Source of the DNA: Hyphococcus luteus
GTDB lineage: Bacteria > Pseudomonadota > Alphaproteobacteria > Caulobacterales > Parvularculaceae
Direction: 5' to 3'
Assembly: GCF_002943565.1 (NCBI RefSeq)
Contig: NZ_PJCH01000010.1
Coordinates: 1-64,000, forward strand
Length of the DNA: 64,000 nt
Shown in pieces: positions 18,408 to 28,206 of the stretch. Each line of letters starts with the position of its first letter. Position 1 is the stretch's first letter. A program made the position numbers and the translations under genes. Below the pieces are notes generated by a model that had not been told where the DNA came from, did no database searches, and saw only the letters and a list, made by a program, of their open reading frames with translations.

Positions 18408-21400
18408 GTGTCGAATTTCTTCATATCAAGGCCGATTTTTGCAGGCGTCATCGCGATTATTGCGATGCTTGCAGGCGTTATCAGCCTGCTCAACATGCCG
18501 CTTGAGCAATATCCCGACATCGCGCCGCCGTCGATTTCACTGAGCGCCGCCTATCCCGGCGCTTCCGCGAAAGCGATGGAAGACGCGGTCACCCAGGTGA
18601 TCGAACAGCAGATGAAGGGGATCGACAATCTCAGTTACATCTCCGCCAGTTCGAACGCCAACGGCACGATGGCAATGACGCTGACCTTCGAGTCGGGAAC
18701 CGATCCCGATATTGCGCAGGTCCAGGTTCAGAACAAACTCGCGCTGGCGACTCCGCTTCTGCCGCAGGAGGTGCAGCGTCAGGGCGTCACCGTCAACAAG
18801 GCGCGTTCTGGGTTTCTTCTCGCCGTGGCGTTGATCGACAGTTCAGGCACGCTGACGGAGCCCGACATTGCGGACTATCTGGCTTCGAACTGGCGGGATC
18901 CGGTCAGCCGCGTGCCGGGCGTCGGTCAAACCATGTTGTTCGGGTCGCAATACGCCCTGCGGATCTGGATCGACCCGTTCCAGCTGGCGAATTACGGGCT
19001 TTCCACGCAAGAGGTCGTCACCGCCATCCGCGCGCAGAACACGCAGGTGACCGGCGGCGAGATCGGCGGCGGACCGCACATGTCCGGCCAGCAATTGAAC
19101 GCCACCATCACGGTGCAGTCGCTGATGCAGACGCCTGAGGAATTCGCCGCCATCGCGCTGCGCACGCTCGAAGACGGCTCGCAGGTCAGGCTGGGCGATG
19201 TGGCGCGCATTGAAATCGGCAGCGAGAGTTATAACCGGATCACGGAATACAGAGGCATTCCGGCCTCCGGCATGGCGATCCAGCTTGCGCCCGGCGCCAA
19301 TGCGCTGCGCACCGCCGATGCGGTCAAGGCGCGCATTGACGAACTCACCGCCTTTTTGCCGCCGAACCTCTCCATCGTCTATCCCGTCGACTCGACGCCG
19401 TTTATCCGCGAGTCGATCAAGGAAGTGGTGAAGACGCTGATTGAGGCGGCGATCTTCGTCTCGATCATCATGTTCCTGTTCCTGCAGAACCTTCGCGCGA
19501 CGTCGATTGTCATGATCACGGTGCCTGTCGTTCTTCTCGGCACATTTACGATTCTGCTCGCCGCCGGCTTTTCCATCAATACGCTGACCATGCTCGCCAT
19601 GGTGCTCGCCATCGGTCTTCTCGTCGACGACGCCATCGTCGTCATTGAAAATGTCGACCGGGTCATGGACGAGGAGGGGCTGCCGCCGCGCGAGGCGACG
19701 CGAAAGGCGATGTCGCAGATCACCGGCGCCATCATGGGCATCGGCGCGGTGTTGTCCGCGGTGTTCGTGCCCATGGCGTTTTTCGGCGGCACGGCCGGCG
19801 TTATCTATCGTCAGTTCTCGATTACAATCGTCACCGCCATGGCGTTGTCGGTGCTGACGGCGGTCATCCTGACGCCGGCGCTGTGCGCCACGATTTTGAA
19901 GCCGCGCGATTCTTCAAATGAGCCCAAGCCCGGATCGCTCGCCCACAGACTGGCGACGCCGTTGCGGCTTTTCAATTCGGTTTTCAATGCGGGCGCGCGC
20001 CGGCATTTGAGCGGCGCCAGGGCCGTGATCAGCCGGTCGTCCCGCTTCTTCATCATCTTTCTCGTTTTGAGCGGCGCGACCGGGTTTTTCTTCTCTCGCC
20101 TGCCGACGTCATTCCTGCCCAATGAAGACCAGGCGCGGATGATGGTGCAGGTGCAGCTGCCGGCGGGCGCCACTTATGACCGCACCCTCGCAGTGCTTGA
20201 TCAGATCAAGGCGCATTTGCGCCACGAAGAAGAAGAGTACGATACGATCAGCGGATACTTTACGATCGCCGGCTTCAATTTCGCCAGCAGCGGGCAGAAT
20301 ACTGGCATCGCCTTCGTGCCGCTCAAGGATTGGGAAGAGCGCAAGCGTAAAGACCAAAGCCAGGACGCAGTCATTCAGCGCGCCATGGCCGCTTTCTCGC
20401 AAATCCGCGATGCACAGGTCTTCGCTTTCGGTCCCCCTTCCGTGCCGGGGCTGGGCGAGGCTGGCGGCTTTAACTTTTATATACAGGATCGCAGCGGACA
20501 GGGACGCGAAGCGCTGGTGAATGCGCGCAATCAAATGCTCGGCATGGCGTCCCAAGAACCGACGCTCGTGGGCGTGCGGCCCAACGGCCTCAGCGAAGAA
20601 CCGCAACTCAAGGTCGACATCGACCAGCGGCGCGCGCAGGCCATGGGCCTTGAGCTGTCCACAATCAATTCCACGCTCGCGGCGGCCATGGGCGGCGTCT
20701 ATGTGAATGATTTCATCGACCGTGAGCGCGTTAAACGCGTTTATCTCGCGGCGGACGGGCCTTACCGCAGTTCTCCGGAAGACCTGAAACTCTGGCGCAT
20801 TCCGAACGCGCAAGGCGAGCTGGTGCCTTTCGCCGCCTTTGCCGATATTTCCTGGACCACCGGCGCGCCGAAGCTCGAACGCTATAATGGCGTGTCCTCG
20901 ACGCAGATTCAGGGCTCGGCCGCGCCAGGCGTCAGTTCCGGCGAAGCCATGATGACGATTGAGAAACTGGCCGGGCAGCTGCCCTCCGGCTTCGGCATCG
21001 AATGGACGGGCGTTTCGCGGGAGGAAATCGAAAGCGGGTCGAAGACCACGTTGCTTTACGCGCTTTCCCTTCTTGTCGTTTTCCTGTGTCTCGCCGCGCT
21101 TTACGAAAGCTGGAGCATCCCGATGTCGGTCCTCTTGATCGTGCCTCTCGGGGTCATGGGGGCGACGCTTGCGGCGCTCATGCGCAGCCTGCCCAATGAC
21201 ATCTTTTTCCAGGTCGGCCTTTTGACGACTGTCGGCCTTTCCGCGAAGAACGCCATTCTCATTGTCGAATTTGCGAGCCAACTTGAAAAACAGGGCCGTT
21301 CGGCGGTGGAGTCGGCGATCGAGGCGGCGCGGGTTCGCCTGCGGCCGATCCTGATGACATCCTTCGCCTTCGGGCTCGGCGTGACGCCGCTTGTGTTGAG

Positions 21401-21587
21401 TTCGGGCGCCGGCGCGGAAGGGCGCAACGCCATTGGCGCCGCCGTGCTCGGTGGCATGCTGACGGCGGCGTTTCTCGGTCTCTTCTTCACCCCGCTCTTT
21501 TATGTGCTTGTGCGCCGCCTTTTCGGCTCGCGCGCCGCGGCGGCGCCGGCGGAAGCCATGAAACCGCAACCCGGAGCGGCTGAATGA
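18408..21587 (+). CDS. RND multidrug efflux pump inner membrane subunit (AcrB/MexB, HAE1)
   Basis: Proton-driven trimeric exporter of hydrophobic and amphiphilic compounds, about 1059 residues. It starts NFFISRPIFAGVIAIIAMLA, typical of the family, with GTG at 18408 about ten bases after a GAGG. Two large periplasmic loops follow TM1 and TM7. The proton-relay region in TM4 carries GLLVDDAIVVIENVDR with the Asp pair, and the later duplicate has GLSAKNAILIVEFA with the relay Lys. The longer frame from 18312 overlaps the adaptor gene and is rejected. Its stop overlaps the next gene's ATG (ATGA). Confidence 0.96.
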   Translation: MSNFFISRPIFAGVIAIIAMLAGVISLLNMPLEQYPDIAPPSISLSAAYPGASAKAMEDAVTQVIEQQMKGIDNLSYISASSNANGTMAMTLTFESGTDPDIAQVQVQNKLALATPLLPQEVQRQGVTVNKARSGFLLAVALIDSSGTLTEPDIADYLASNWRDPVSRVPGVGQTMLFGSQYALRIWIDPFQLANYGLSTQEVVTAIRAQNTQVTGGEIGGGPHMSGQQLNATITVQSLMQTPEEFAAIALRTLEDGSQVRLGDVARIEIGSESYNRITEYRGIPASGMAIQLAPGANALRTADAVKARIDELTAFLPPNLSIVYPVDSTPFIRESIKEVVKTLIEAAIFVSIIMFLFLQNLRATSIVMITVPVVLLGTFTILLAAGFSINTLTMLAMVLAIGLLVDDAIVVIENVDRVMDEEGLPPREATRKAMSQITGAIMGIGAVLSAVFVPMAFFGGTAGVIYRQFSITIVTAMALSVLTAVILTPALCATILKPRDSSNEPKPGSLAHRLATPLRLFNSVFNAGARRHLSGARAVISRSSRFFIIFLVLSGATGFFFSRLPTSFLPNEDQARMMVQVQLPAGATYDRTLAVLDQIKAHLRHEEEEYDTISGYFTIAGFNFASSGQNTGIAFVPLKDWEERKRKDQSQDAVIQRAMAAFSQIRDAQVFAFGPPSVPGLGEAGGFNFYIQDRSGQGREALVNARNQMLGMASQEPTLVGVRPNGLSEEPQLKVDIDQRRAQAMGLELSTINSTLAAAMGGVYVNDFIDRERVKRVYLAADGPYRSSPEDLKLWRIPNAQGELVPFAAFADISWTTGAPKLERYNGVSSTQIQGSAAPGVSSGEAMMTIEKLAGQLPSGFGIEWTGVSREEIESGSKTTLLYALSLLVVFLCLAALYESWSIPMSVLLIVPLGVMGATLAALMRSLPNDIFFQVGLLTTVGLSAKNAILIVEFASQLEKQGRSAVESAIEAARVRLRPILMTSFAFGLGVTPLVLSSGAGAEGRNAIGAAVLGGMLTAAFLGLFFTPLFYVLVRRLFGSRAAAAPAEAMKPQPGAAE

Positions 21588-23047
21588 GATTTCCGTTTCT
21601 GTCATTGAAGACGGCGTCCGCCGTCGCGCTTGCGGTCGTGCTTTCCGGTTGCACGAGCCTGACCATGGTGCCGGATTACGAGCGCCCGGACGCGCCGGTC
21701 GATGATGCGTTCCCTTACAGCGACGCGGCGGCGACGGCTGCGCCGCAGCTCGCCGGCTGGCGCGCCGTGGTGACCGACCCGACGCTTGGGACGCTTATCG
21801 AAACTGCGCTTGAATACAATCGCGATCTGCGCGTTGCGGTTTTGAATGTGGAGCGCGCGCGGGCGCTTTACCGCGTGCAGCGTTCGGACAGCTTGCCGAC
21901 CGTTAATGCAGAAGGAAGCTATCTGCGCCAGCGCATCGGGGAAAACGCCTCCATCGGCGCTGCGAGCGCGGCGGGCGGCGGCGCCCGGAGCGAGCCTCTC
22001 ACCATCGAACAATATTCCGCCGAAGGCGCCGTCAGCGCTTATGAGCTCGATCTTTTCGGCCGCGTCAGAAGTTTGAACGCGGAGGCGCTCGAAACCTATT
22101 TCGCGACCGAGGAAGCGCGCCGGTCGGCGGAAATCTCTCTCGTCGCGGAAGTCGCCAATGCCTATTTCCGGCTTCTCGCCGACCGCGAGCGCCAGCAGAT
22201 TGCGCAGGACACGGTGACAAGCCAGCAGGATTCGCTGACCCTCACCCAAGAGCTTGTGGACAACGGCCTTGGCAACGCGCTTGACGTGCAGCGCGTTGAA
22301 ACCTCCGTGCAAAGGGCGCGCGCCGACGCCGCCGCGCTTGAGACGCAAATCCGGCGCGATGAAAACGCCCTGCGGCTCCTTCTCGGAACAGGCTTGCCGT
22401 CCGGGCTTAGCGAGACGCCGTCTTTGAGCGAGATCGACGTGCCGGAGGCGGCGCCGGCCGGGCTTTCTTCCGACGTTCTCCTTGCGCGGCCCGACGTTCT
22501 CGCCGCCGAGCGGCGGCTGCGCGCCGCTAACGCCAATATCGGCGCCGCCCGCGCGGCGTTCTTCCCGCGCATTCTCCTGACGGCGAGCGCCGGCTCGACG
22601 AGCAGCGAACTTTCCAGTCTGTTTTCCGGGGGAACCGGGGTGTGGAGTTTCGCGCCCTCAGTGTCCCTGCCGATTTTCACCGGCGGGCGAAATCTTGCGC
22701 AGCTGTCCGGCGCGAAGATCGACCGTGACATCGCCCTCAGCGAATATGAAAAATCGATCCAGGCGGCGTTCCGCGACGTTGCGGATGTGCTGGCGACCAA
22801 CGCCACCCTGGCTGAACGCATGGATGCGACGCAGAAACTCGCGGACGCCGCCGCCGCCACTTTCAAACTCGCCGATGCGCGCTTCCAGAACGGCGTCGAT
22901 GACTATCTCGCCGTTCTCGACGCCCAGCGCGCCGATTACGCAGCGCAACAAGAGCTGGTGCTGTTAAAACTCGAAGCGGCGACCAATGCGGTGGAGATCT
23001 ACCGCGCCTTCGCCGGTTTCCCCGTGGCGGCGGACGCTGAGAACTAA
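21584..23047 (+). CDS. RND efflux outer membrane lipoprotein (NodT/OprM family)
   Basis: TolC-like trimeric outer membrane channel that completes the tripartite pump. It has 487 residues with a lipobox (VVLSGC), two tandem outer membrane efflux repeats of long alpha-helices (about 75-270 and 290-480), and the landmark ARPDVLAAERRLRAANANIG. The ATG overlaps the pump gene stop by four bases, so the two are translationally coupled. A short stem, CCGCC-GGCCCTT-GGCGG at 23058-23074, follows the stop. Confidence 0.95.
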   Translation: MRFPFLSLKTASAVALAVVLSGCTSLTMVPDYERPDAPVDDAFPYSDAAATAAPQLAGWRAVVTDPTLGTLIETALEYNRDLRVAVLNVERARALYRVQRSDSLPTVNAEGSYLRQRIGENASIGAASAAGGGARSEPLTIEQYSAEGAVSAYELDLFGRVRSLNAEALETYFATEEARRSAEISLVAEVANAYFRLLADRERQQIAQDTVTSQQDSLTLTQELVDNGLGNALDVQRVETSVQRARADAAALETQIRRDENALRLLLGTGLPSGLSETPSLSEIDVPEAAPAGLSSDVLLARPDVLAAERRLRAANANIGAARAAFFPRILLTASAGSTSSELSSLFSGGTGVWSFAPSVSLPIFTGGRNLAQLSGAKIDRDIALSEYEKSIQAAFRDVADVLATNATLAERMDATQKLADAAAATFKLADARFQNGVDDYLAVLDAQRADYAAQQELVLLKLEAATNAVEIYRAFAGFPVAADAEN

Positions 23048-23057
23048 TCCCAGCTTT

Positions 23058-23079
23058 CCGCCGGCCCTTGGCGGGCTTT
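23058..23079 (+). terminator. Weak terminator after the RND operon
   Basis: CCGCC and GGCGG pair across a seven-base loop, followed by GCTTT. The stem is short and the T-run is only three bases long, so efficiency is doubtful. Confidence 0.3.
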
Positions 23080-23233
23080 GCTGCAGCCGCGAGGGTCGCT
23101 CTTTTTCCCGAAAACAACTTTAAGATCGAGCCGCGGCCTTGTCTTGGGCGGACGACAGGCGTTTCGTTTCCCGTTAAAACCGCTTAAACGGATGCTCCGC
23201 AATGATAAGCGGGAAGTGAAACAAAGGCCGAAC

Positions 23234-24766
23234 ATGCCCGCGCCGGACGGTCATCTTAAAATCAAACGCGTGGCGATCGACACCGAGCCCGAAAACACAG
23301 TGTTTCTGTCACGGCAGTGCGCGGTTTATCGCCCGGAAGAGTTTCGCGCGCTGAAAAAGATCGAAGTCACAAGCGGCGGCAAAAGCCTGCTTGCGACCCT
23401 TTCCATCACTGACGATCACGCGATTACCGCGCCGGACGAGCTTGGCCTCGGGGTGCAGGCGTTCCGCCGGCTTGGCGCTCCCGAGGGCGCAGCCGTTGAG
23501 ATTGAACAGGCGACGCCGCCGCGCAGTCTCGACGCCGTACGCCGCAAGATCGCCGGCGAAGTGATGAGCCCTGACGAGATCAAGGCGATCATCAACGACA
23601 TCGCCGCGCACCGCTATTCGCCTATGGAGATCGCCGCCTATCTGATTGCGGCGGCGAGTTTCACCACTACCGATGAAGTCCTGGCGATGACCCGCGCCAT
23701 GGCCGCTTCGGGCGCGCAGATCGACTGGGACGCGCCGCTCGTCGTCGACAAGCATTGCATTGGCGGCATACCGGGCAACCGCACGTCGATGATTGTGGCG
23801 CCGATCGTCGCGGCGCACGGCCTCACCATGCCGAAAACTTCCTCGCGCGCTATCACCTCGCCGAGCGGCACGGCCGACACCATGGAGGTGCTCGCCAATG
23901 TGGCGCTTTCCATTGACGAGATGAAAGACGTCGTGGAACGCGAACACGCCTGTCTCGCCTGGGGCGGTCACGTCAATTTGTCGCCCGCTGACGATGTTCT
24001 CATTACGGTGGAGCGTCCGCTTTCCATCGACACTCGCGAACAGATGGTGGCGTCCATTTTATCGAAAAAACTCGCGGCGGGCTCGACTCATATCGTGCTC
24101 GACATTCCCATGGGACCGACGGCGAAAGTCCGCTCACAGAGTGAGGCGGTGCGCCTGCGCAAGCTTATGGAATATGTGAGCGCCGAGATCGGTCTTGTCA
24201 TCGATGTCGTCTTCACGGATGGCGCGCAGCCGGTGGGCCGGGGCATCGGCCCCGTGCTCGAAGCGCGCGACGTCATGGCGGTTTTGAACAACGAAGCTCA
24301 TGCGCCGGCGGATTTGCGCGCGCGGGCGCTTTTACTCGCCGGGCGCGTTCTGGATTTCGATCCGGACTTGCGTGGCGGCATGGGACGCAAGCGCGCGCAG
24401 GAGCTTCTCGATTCCGGCAAGGCGCTCGCCGCCATGGAGCGCATTATCGACGCGCAAGGCCGCGCCGATAAACCGGCCTGCGCCGGGGAGCTGACGGCGG
24501 AGATCATCGCCACCCATGAAGGCGTTGTTGCGGCGATGGACTGTTTCCGGATTGCGCGCATCGCCCGCCTCGCCGGGGCGCCCATGGACAAAGGCGCCGG
24601 CATCGATCTGTTTAAAAAAATGGGCGATCCTGTGAAAAAGGGCGATGCGCTTTATCGCATCCATTCCTGTTTCTCCTCCGACTTCGAATTCGCCAAGGCG
24701 ATGGCGCATGAACATTCCGGCGTCACGGTCGACGGCGCGCCGGTGCGAAAGAGCGTTCACACATGA
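23234..24766 (+). CDS. AMP phosphorylase / thymidine phosphorylase-family enzyme (archaeal-type)
   Basis: A pyrimidine/AMP phosphorylase-family enzyme of about 510 residues. It has the roughly 90-residue N-terminal extension typical of archaeal AMP phosphorylases, which ordinary DeoA (about 440 residues) lacks. Conserved segments are [59 protein letters not shown] and [19 protein letters not shown]. By family it should phosphorolyse a nucleoside 5'-monophosphate, AMP + Pi giving adenine + ribose 1,5-bisphosphate; thymidine phosphorolysis remains possible. No RuBisCO or ribose-1,5-bisphosphate isomerase is in the window. The ATG at 23234 follows AAAGG; 23192 is an alternative. It overlaps the PRPP synthetase gene (ATGA), so the two are co-translated. 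Confidence 0.88.
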   Translation: MPAPDGHLKIKRVAIDTEPENTVFLSRQCAVYRPEEFRALKKIEVTSGGKSLLATLSITDDHAITAPDELGLGVQAFRRLGAPEGAAVEIEQATPPRSLDAVRRKIAGEVMSPDEIKAIINDIAAHRYSPMEIAAYLIAAASFTTTDEVLAMTRAMAASGAQIDWDAPLVVDKHCIGGIPGNRTSMIVAPIVAAHGLTMPKTSSRAITSPSGTADTMEVLANVALSIDEMKDVVEREHACLAWGGHVNLSPADDVLITVERPLSIDTREQMVASILSKKLAAGSTHIVLDIPMGPTAKVRSQSEAVRLRKLMEYVSAEIGLVIDVVFTDGAQPVGRGIGPVLEARDVMAVLNNEAHAPADLRARALLLAGRVLDFDPDLRGGMGRKRAQELLDSGKALAAMERIIDAQGRADKPACAGELTAEIIATHEGVVAAMDCFRIARIARLAGAPMDKGAGIDLFKKMGDPVKKGDALYRIHSCFSSDFEFAKAMAHEHSGVTVDGAPVRKSVHT

Positions 24767-25656
24767 TGAAGCTGATGATCGCCGCCATGCCGGACGACGT
24801 CGCGCCCGCCCGCCGGCTTGAGAGGGAAACCGGCCTGCCGCTTTCGGAAATCGGCGTTCATGCTTTTCCAGACGGTGAGAGCCTGGTGCGCGCGCCGGGC
24901 GCGGCGGAAACGGTCATCCTTTATTGCTCGCTCGATCGCCCCAATCAAAAGCTTGTTGAGCTTGGGCTCGCCGTTTCGGCTTTCCGCGATCTCGGCGCCA
25001 AACGGCTTGTGCTTGTTGCGCCTTATCTTTGCTATATGCGCCAGGACAAGGCTTTCCATACAGGCGAAGCGGTGGCGCAGCGCTTCATCGGCGCGCTTCT
25101 CGCAGGGTGGTTCGACCGCGTCGTCACCATCGAGCCGCATCTTCATCGTGTGAAAAATCTTGGCGACGTCATGCCGGGAACCGAAACGGCGGCGCTCTCC
25201 GGCGCCGAGCTGTTGGCGCAGATGATCGCATCGGACGGCGCCCCGGCTGGCGTTTTGCTTGTGGGCCCCGATGCGGAATCGCGCGCCTGGACGGCCGCGG
25301 TGGCGAAAGCGACCGGCGCGCCTTTCATCGTGCTGCAGAAAAACCGCAGCGGCGACCGCGATGTCGAGATTTCCTTGCCGGACGACGCGGATGTTAAAGG
25401 CAAGCGTATCTTTCTTGTGGACGATATCGCCTCCACCGGCGCGACCCTGGCGGCGGCGGCGCGGCTGTTGCAATTGAAGGGGGCCGGCCGCATCGAAGCT
25501 GCAGTCGTTCATGCGTTTTTTAAAGAAAGGGATGAAGAGACTATGCGTGATGCGGGCATAGAGCGGGTGCGCTCCACAGACAGCGTCGCCCATCGGACGA
25601 ACGCTGTATTTGTTGCGCCGCTTTTGGCGAATGCGTTGAAAGAGGAGCGCCGCTGA
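24763..25656 (+). CDS. Ribose-phosphate pyrophosphokinase (PRPP synthetase), class III-like
   Basis: Makes PRPP and AMP from ribose 5-phosphate and ATP. At 297 residues it is shorter than housekeeping PrsA (about 315) and looks archaeal-like. It has [11 protein letters not shown] near the N-terminus, [18 protein letters not shown] for ATP binding, [16 protein letters not shown], and the PRPP/ribose-phosphate loop [11 protein letters not shown] (about 222-232). The canonical class I flexible-loop and allosteric motifs are altered. It overlaps the phosphorylase upstream by four bases and the MBL gene downstream by one base, so it is a dedicated copy within this module. It could in principle also run in reverse. 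Confidence 0.88.
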   Translation: MMKLMIAAMPDDVAPARRLERETGLPLSEIGVHAFPDGESLVRAPGAAETVILYCSLDRPNQKLVELGLAVSAFRDLGAKRLVLVAPYLCYMRQDKAFHTGEAVAQRFIGALLAGWFDRVVTIEPHLHRVKNLGDVMPGTETAALSGAELLAQMIASDGAPAGVLLVGPDAESRAWTAAVAKATGAPFIVLQKNRSGDRDVEISLPDDADVKGKRIFLVDDIASTGATLAAAARLLQLKGAGRIEAAVVHAFFKERDEETMRDAGIERVRSTDSVAHRTNAVFVAPLLANALKEERR

Positions 25657-27248
25657 TGAGCATGCGCATGAAGTTTTGCGGCGCGGCGGGGACCGTCACC
25701 GGCTCGTGTTACTGGATCGAACATGACAAAGGCGCCTTCATTGTGGATTGCGGCATGTTTCAGGGCTCGAAGACTTTAAAAGAGCTGAACTATGGCGACT
25801 TCCCGTTTCCGGCGGACAAGGCCGATTTTCTCCTCATCACCCATGCGCATATCGATCACAGCGGGCTTGTGCCGAAGCTCATGGGAAACGGTTTTCACGG
25901 CAAGGCCTTTGCGACCGACGGCACGAAAGATCTCCTTCAATTCATGCTGCCGGACAGCGGCTATATTCAGGAAATGGAGGTCTCGTATCTGAACCGCCGC
26001 AACGCGCAGCGCGGACGCGATCCGGTGGACCCGATCTATACGAGCGAAGACGGCGAAGCCGCGGCGAAAAAAATCATTGCAAAGGATTATCAGCGCTGGT
26101 TCGAGCCGGGGCCGGGCGTGCGTGCGCGGTTCTGGAATGCGGGGCACATTCTCGGCGCGGCGTCCATTGAAATCGAGATCGAAACGGGCGACAGCGATGA
26201 GCGGGTCATGCGCATGCTGTTCTCCGGCGATATCGGACCTGAACACAAGCTGTTTCATCCCGACCCGGACGCGCCGAGCAATCTCGACTATGTCATTTGC
26301 GAGTCGACCTATGGCGCGCGCAAGCGCCCGTCCTTGCCGCCGAAAAAACGGCGCGACTTGCTGGGCGGCATCGTCAATAAAGCCATGGGCCGCGGCGGGG
26401 TGCTCGTCATTCCCGCTTTCAGCGTCGAACGCACCCAGGAATTGCTGGCGGACCTGTCCTCGTTGATGCGCCACGACAAAATCAAGGAAAGCCTTGTCTT
26501 CCTCGACTCGCCGCTGGCGATCAAGGCGACCGGGGCTTTTAAGCGTCATGCGGACGAACTTGAGGATCTGGGCGAGGACGGCGATTTGTTTGACAATCCC
26601 GCTTTTCATTTCACGGCCAGCGTCGACGAAAGCAAGGCGATTAACAATTATGAAAACGGCGTCATCATCATCGCCGCGAGCGGCATGTGCGATGCGGGCC
26701 GGATTCGCCATCATCTGAAACGCCGTCTCTGGGACGAAAAGAACACGGTGTTGCTCACCGGCTACCAGGCGCCGGGCACGCTGGGCTCGATCCTTGAATC
26801 CGGCGCGAGATCGGTGCGCATTCAAGGTGAGGAAATTCTCGTCAACGCGCATATTCAATCCATCGACTTTTACTCCGGCCATGTAGACGCCGACGGGCTT
26901 TTCGACTGGATGATGGCGCGCAAGCCGGTGACACGCGGCGTCTTTCTCACCCATGGCGAAATGGAAGGCTCAACGGCTCTGCGCGACCGCCTCATCGCCG
27001 CCGGTTTCGATGAGGACCGGGTGATGATCCCCCGTCTTGACGACGAGGTCGATCTTCTCGGTCATGACGGTCTCGCCATGCGCGCCGGTCCGCGCCGCCT
27101 CGCCCATAAAGACGTGGTCGATCTCGACTGGCACAACGATCTCGCCCAGCTTTCCCTCGACATTCGCGACGCCCTGGAGGGGGCGGCGGACGAGCGCTCG
27201 CGCAATGTCATTTTGAGACGTTTGCGGCGCGCCCTCGAAAATGAGTAA
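25656..27248 (+). CDS. MBL-fold / beta-CASP RNA-processing metallo-hydrolase
   Basis: A 530-residue zinc nuclease of the CPSF/RNase J-like beta-CASP group. The metallo-beta-lactamase signature THAHIDHSGLVPKL (about 60-74) is followed by metal-binding FWNAGHILGAAS, LFSGDIG, the beta-CASP segment IPAFSVERTQELL, and the final HGE motif LTHGEMEG. Family members cut or trim RNA. It is translationally coupled to the PRPP synthetase gene (one-base overlap). In this context an RNA-degrading enzyme would supply nucleotides to the phosphorylase during starvation; that link is inference. Confidence 0.92.
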   Translation: MSMRMKFCGAAGTVTGSCYWIEHDKGAFIVDCGMFQGSKTLKELNYGDFPFPADKADFLLITHAHIDHSGLVPKLMGNGFHGKAFATDGTKDLLQFMLPDSGYIQEMEVSYLNRRNAQRGRDPVDPIYTSEDGEAAAKKIIAKDYQRWFEPGPGVRARFWNAGHILGAASIEIEIETGDSDERVMRMLFSGDIGPEHKLFHPDPDAPSNLDYVICESTYGARKRPSLPPKKRRDLLGGIVNKAMGRGGVLVIPAFSVERTQELLADLSSLMRHDKIKESLVFLDSPLAIKATGAFKRHADELEDLGEDGDLFDNPAFHFTASVDESKAINNYENGVIIIAASGMCDAGRIRHHLKRRLWDEKNTVLLTGYQAPGTLGSILESGARSVRIQGEEILVNAHIQSIDFYSGHVDADGLFDWMMARKPVTRGVFLTHGEMEGSTALRDRLIAAGFDEDRVMIPRLDDEVDLLGHDGLAMRAGPRRLAHKDVVDLDWHNDLAQLSLDIRDALEGAADERSRNVILRRLRRALENE

Positions 27249-27272
27249 GATCGCCGCCACAAGAGGCTTTAC

Positions 27273-27286
27273 TTGATCTCTGTCAA
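27273..27286 (+). promoter_or_regulatory. Fnr/FixK-type box upstream of usp
   Basis: TTGAT-CTCT-GTCAA matches the Fnr/FixK consensus TTGAT-N4-ATCAA at 9 of 10 positions. Its centre is about 57 bases before the usp start codon, and a TACTCT that could serve as -10 lies at about 27309. This suggests the usp gene has its own low-oxygen promoter inside the operon. Confidence 0.7.
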
Positions 27287-27336
27287 TCGGCGTGCGCCGC
27301 CGGCTGGCTACTCTCGCTGCAGCAATGGAGAGCGAC

Positions 27337-28206
27337 ATGGCGTTGAAATCGATATTTGTTCCGTTCTTTGAAGAGAAGTCGGCGGAAACGGCGTTTCGCA
27401 CAGCTATTGCGCTGGCGAAAGAAGGCAAGGCGCATATTTCCGCCGTGCATATGCGCAGCCGGCCGCTGCCGCCCACCAATGTCTATTTTCCGCTGGGCGG
27501 GGTTTCGACAGAATTCACCGAAGGCCTGCAAAAGGCCGAAGACGCGCTCGCCGAAAAGCTGAAAGGGATTTTTTCGGCGCTGTGCGATGAAAGCGGCGTT
27601 AGCGTCATGGCGCTTGAAGAGCATAAAGATGATCATGGCGTCACCGCGTCCTGGACCGATGGAGAAGGAGATCTTCTGACCGATTATGCGCGTCTGGCGA
27701 CAGCGTTCGACATGTCCGTTGTGGCGGCGGCGGGCGATGACGCCTCGCCAATGGAGGAAAGCATCGCCGAAAGCCTGTTGTTTCAGACCGGCCGGCCGGT
27801 GTTGATGTGCCCCGAAACCGGTTTGCCCGACCCGCTGGAGAAAATCTCCGTCGCGTGGAACGGCAGCCAGGAAGCGGCCCGGGCTGTCGCCGCCGCACTG
27901 CCTTTTTTACAAGGGGCGGAAACCGTGAATGTGGTCAGCGTGCGCCGGACCGGCGAGCCCTTCATCAACACCGATGACATCACCGCTTATCTGCGGCTGC
28001 ATGGCGCCGGCGCCGTAGCAAACGAAATTGAAGTCACCGGCAATGAAAACGCGACGGAGCGGCTCGATGCGGAAATCCGGGAAGGCAAGCCCGACCTTCT
28101 GGTGATGGGCGCTTATTCACACAGCCGCTGGCGCGAAGCGGTGCTGGGCGGTTTCACCCGTCATATGATCCACGAGGCGAAAATGCCCGTCTTCATGGTG
28201 CACTAG
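27337..28206 (+). CDS. Universal stress protein (tandem UspA domains)
   Basis: A 289-residue cytoplasmic protein with two UspA-like halves. The second half ends with the nucleotide-binding type motif LVMGAYSHSRWREAVLGGFT. The first half begins LKSIFVPFFEEKSAETAFRT and is less conserved. The ATG at 27337 has GGAGAG five bases upstream; 27325 is the alternative. An Fnr/FixK-type box precedes it. Usp proteins controlled by Fnr-type regulators aid anaerobic or stationary survival in other proteobacteria. Its stop shares the bases CTAG with the stop of the convergent PEP synthase gene. Confidence 0.9.
   Translation: MALKSIFVPFFEEKSAETAFRTAIALAKEGKAHISAVHMRSRPLPPTNVYFPLGGVSTEFTEGLQKAEDALAEKLKGIFSALCDESGVSVMALEEHKDDHGVTASWTDGEGDLLTDYARLATAFDMSVVAAAGDDASPMEESIAESLLFQTGRPVLMCPETGLPDPLEKISVAWNGSQEAARAVAAALPFLQGAETVNVVSVRRTGEPFINTDDITAYLRLHGAGAVANEIEVTGNENATERLDAEIREGKPDLLVMGAYSHSRWREAVLGGFTRHMIHEAKMPVFMVH

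Noticed and set aside
23234-24766. Idea of a complete archaeal pentose-bisphosphate pathway
   Set aside because: Neither ribose-1,5-bisphosphate isomerase nor RuBisCO is encoded in this window, so only the first enzyme type is supported.
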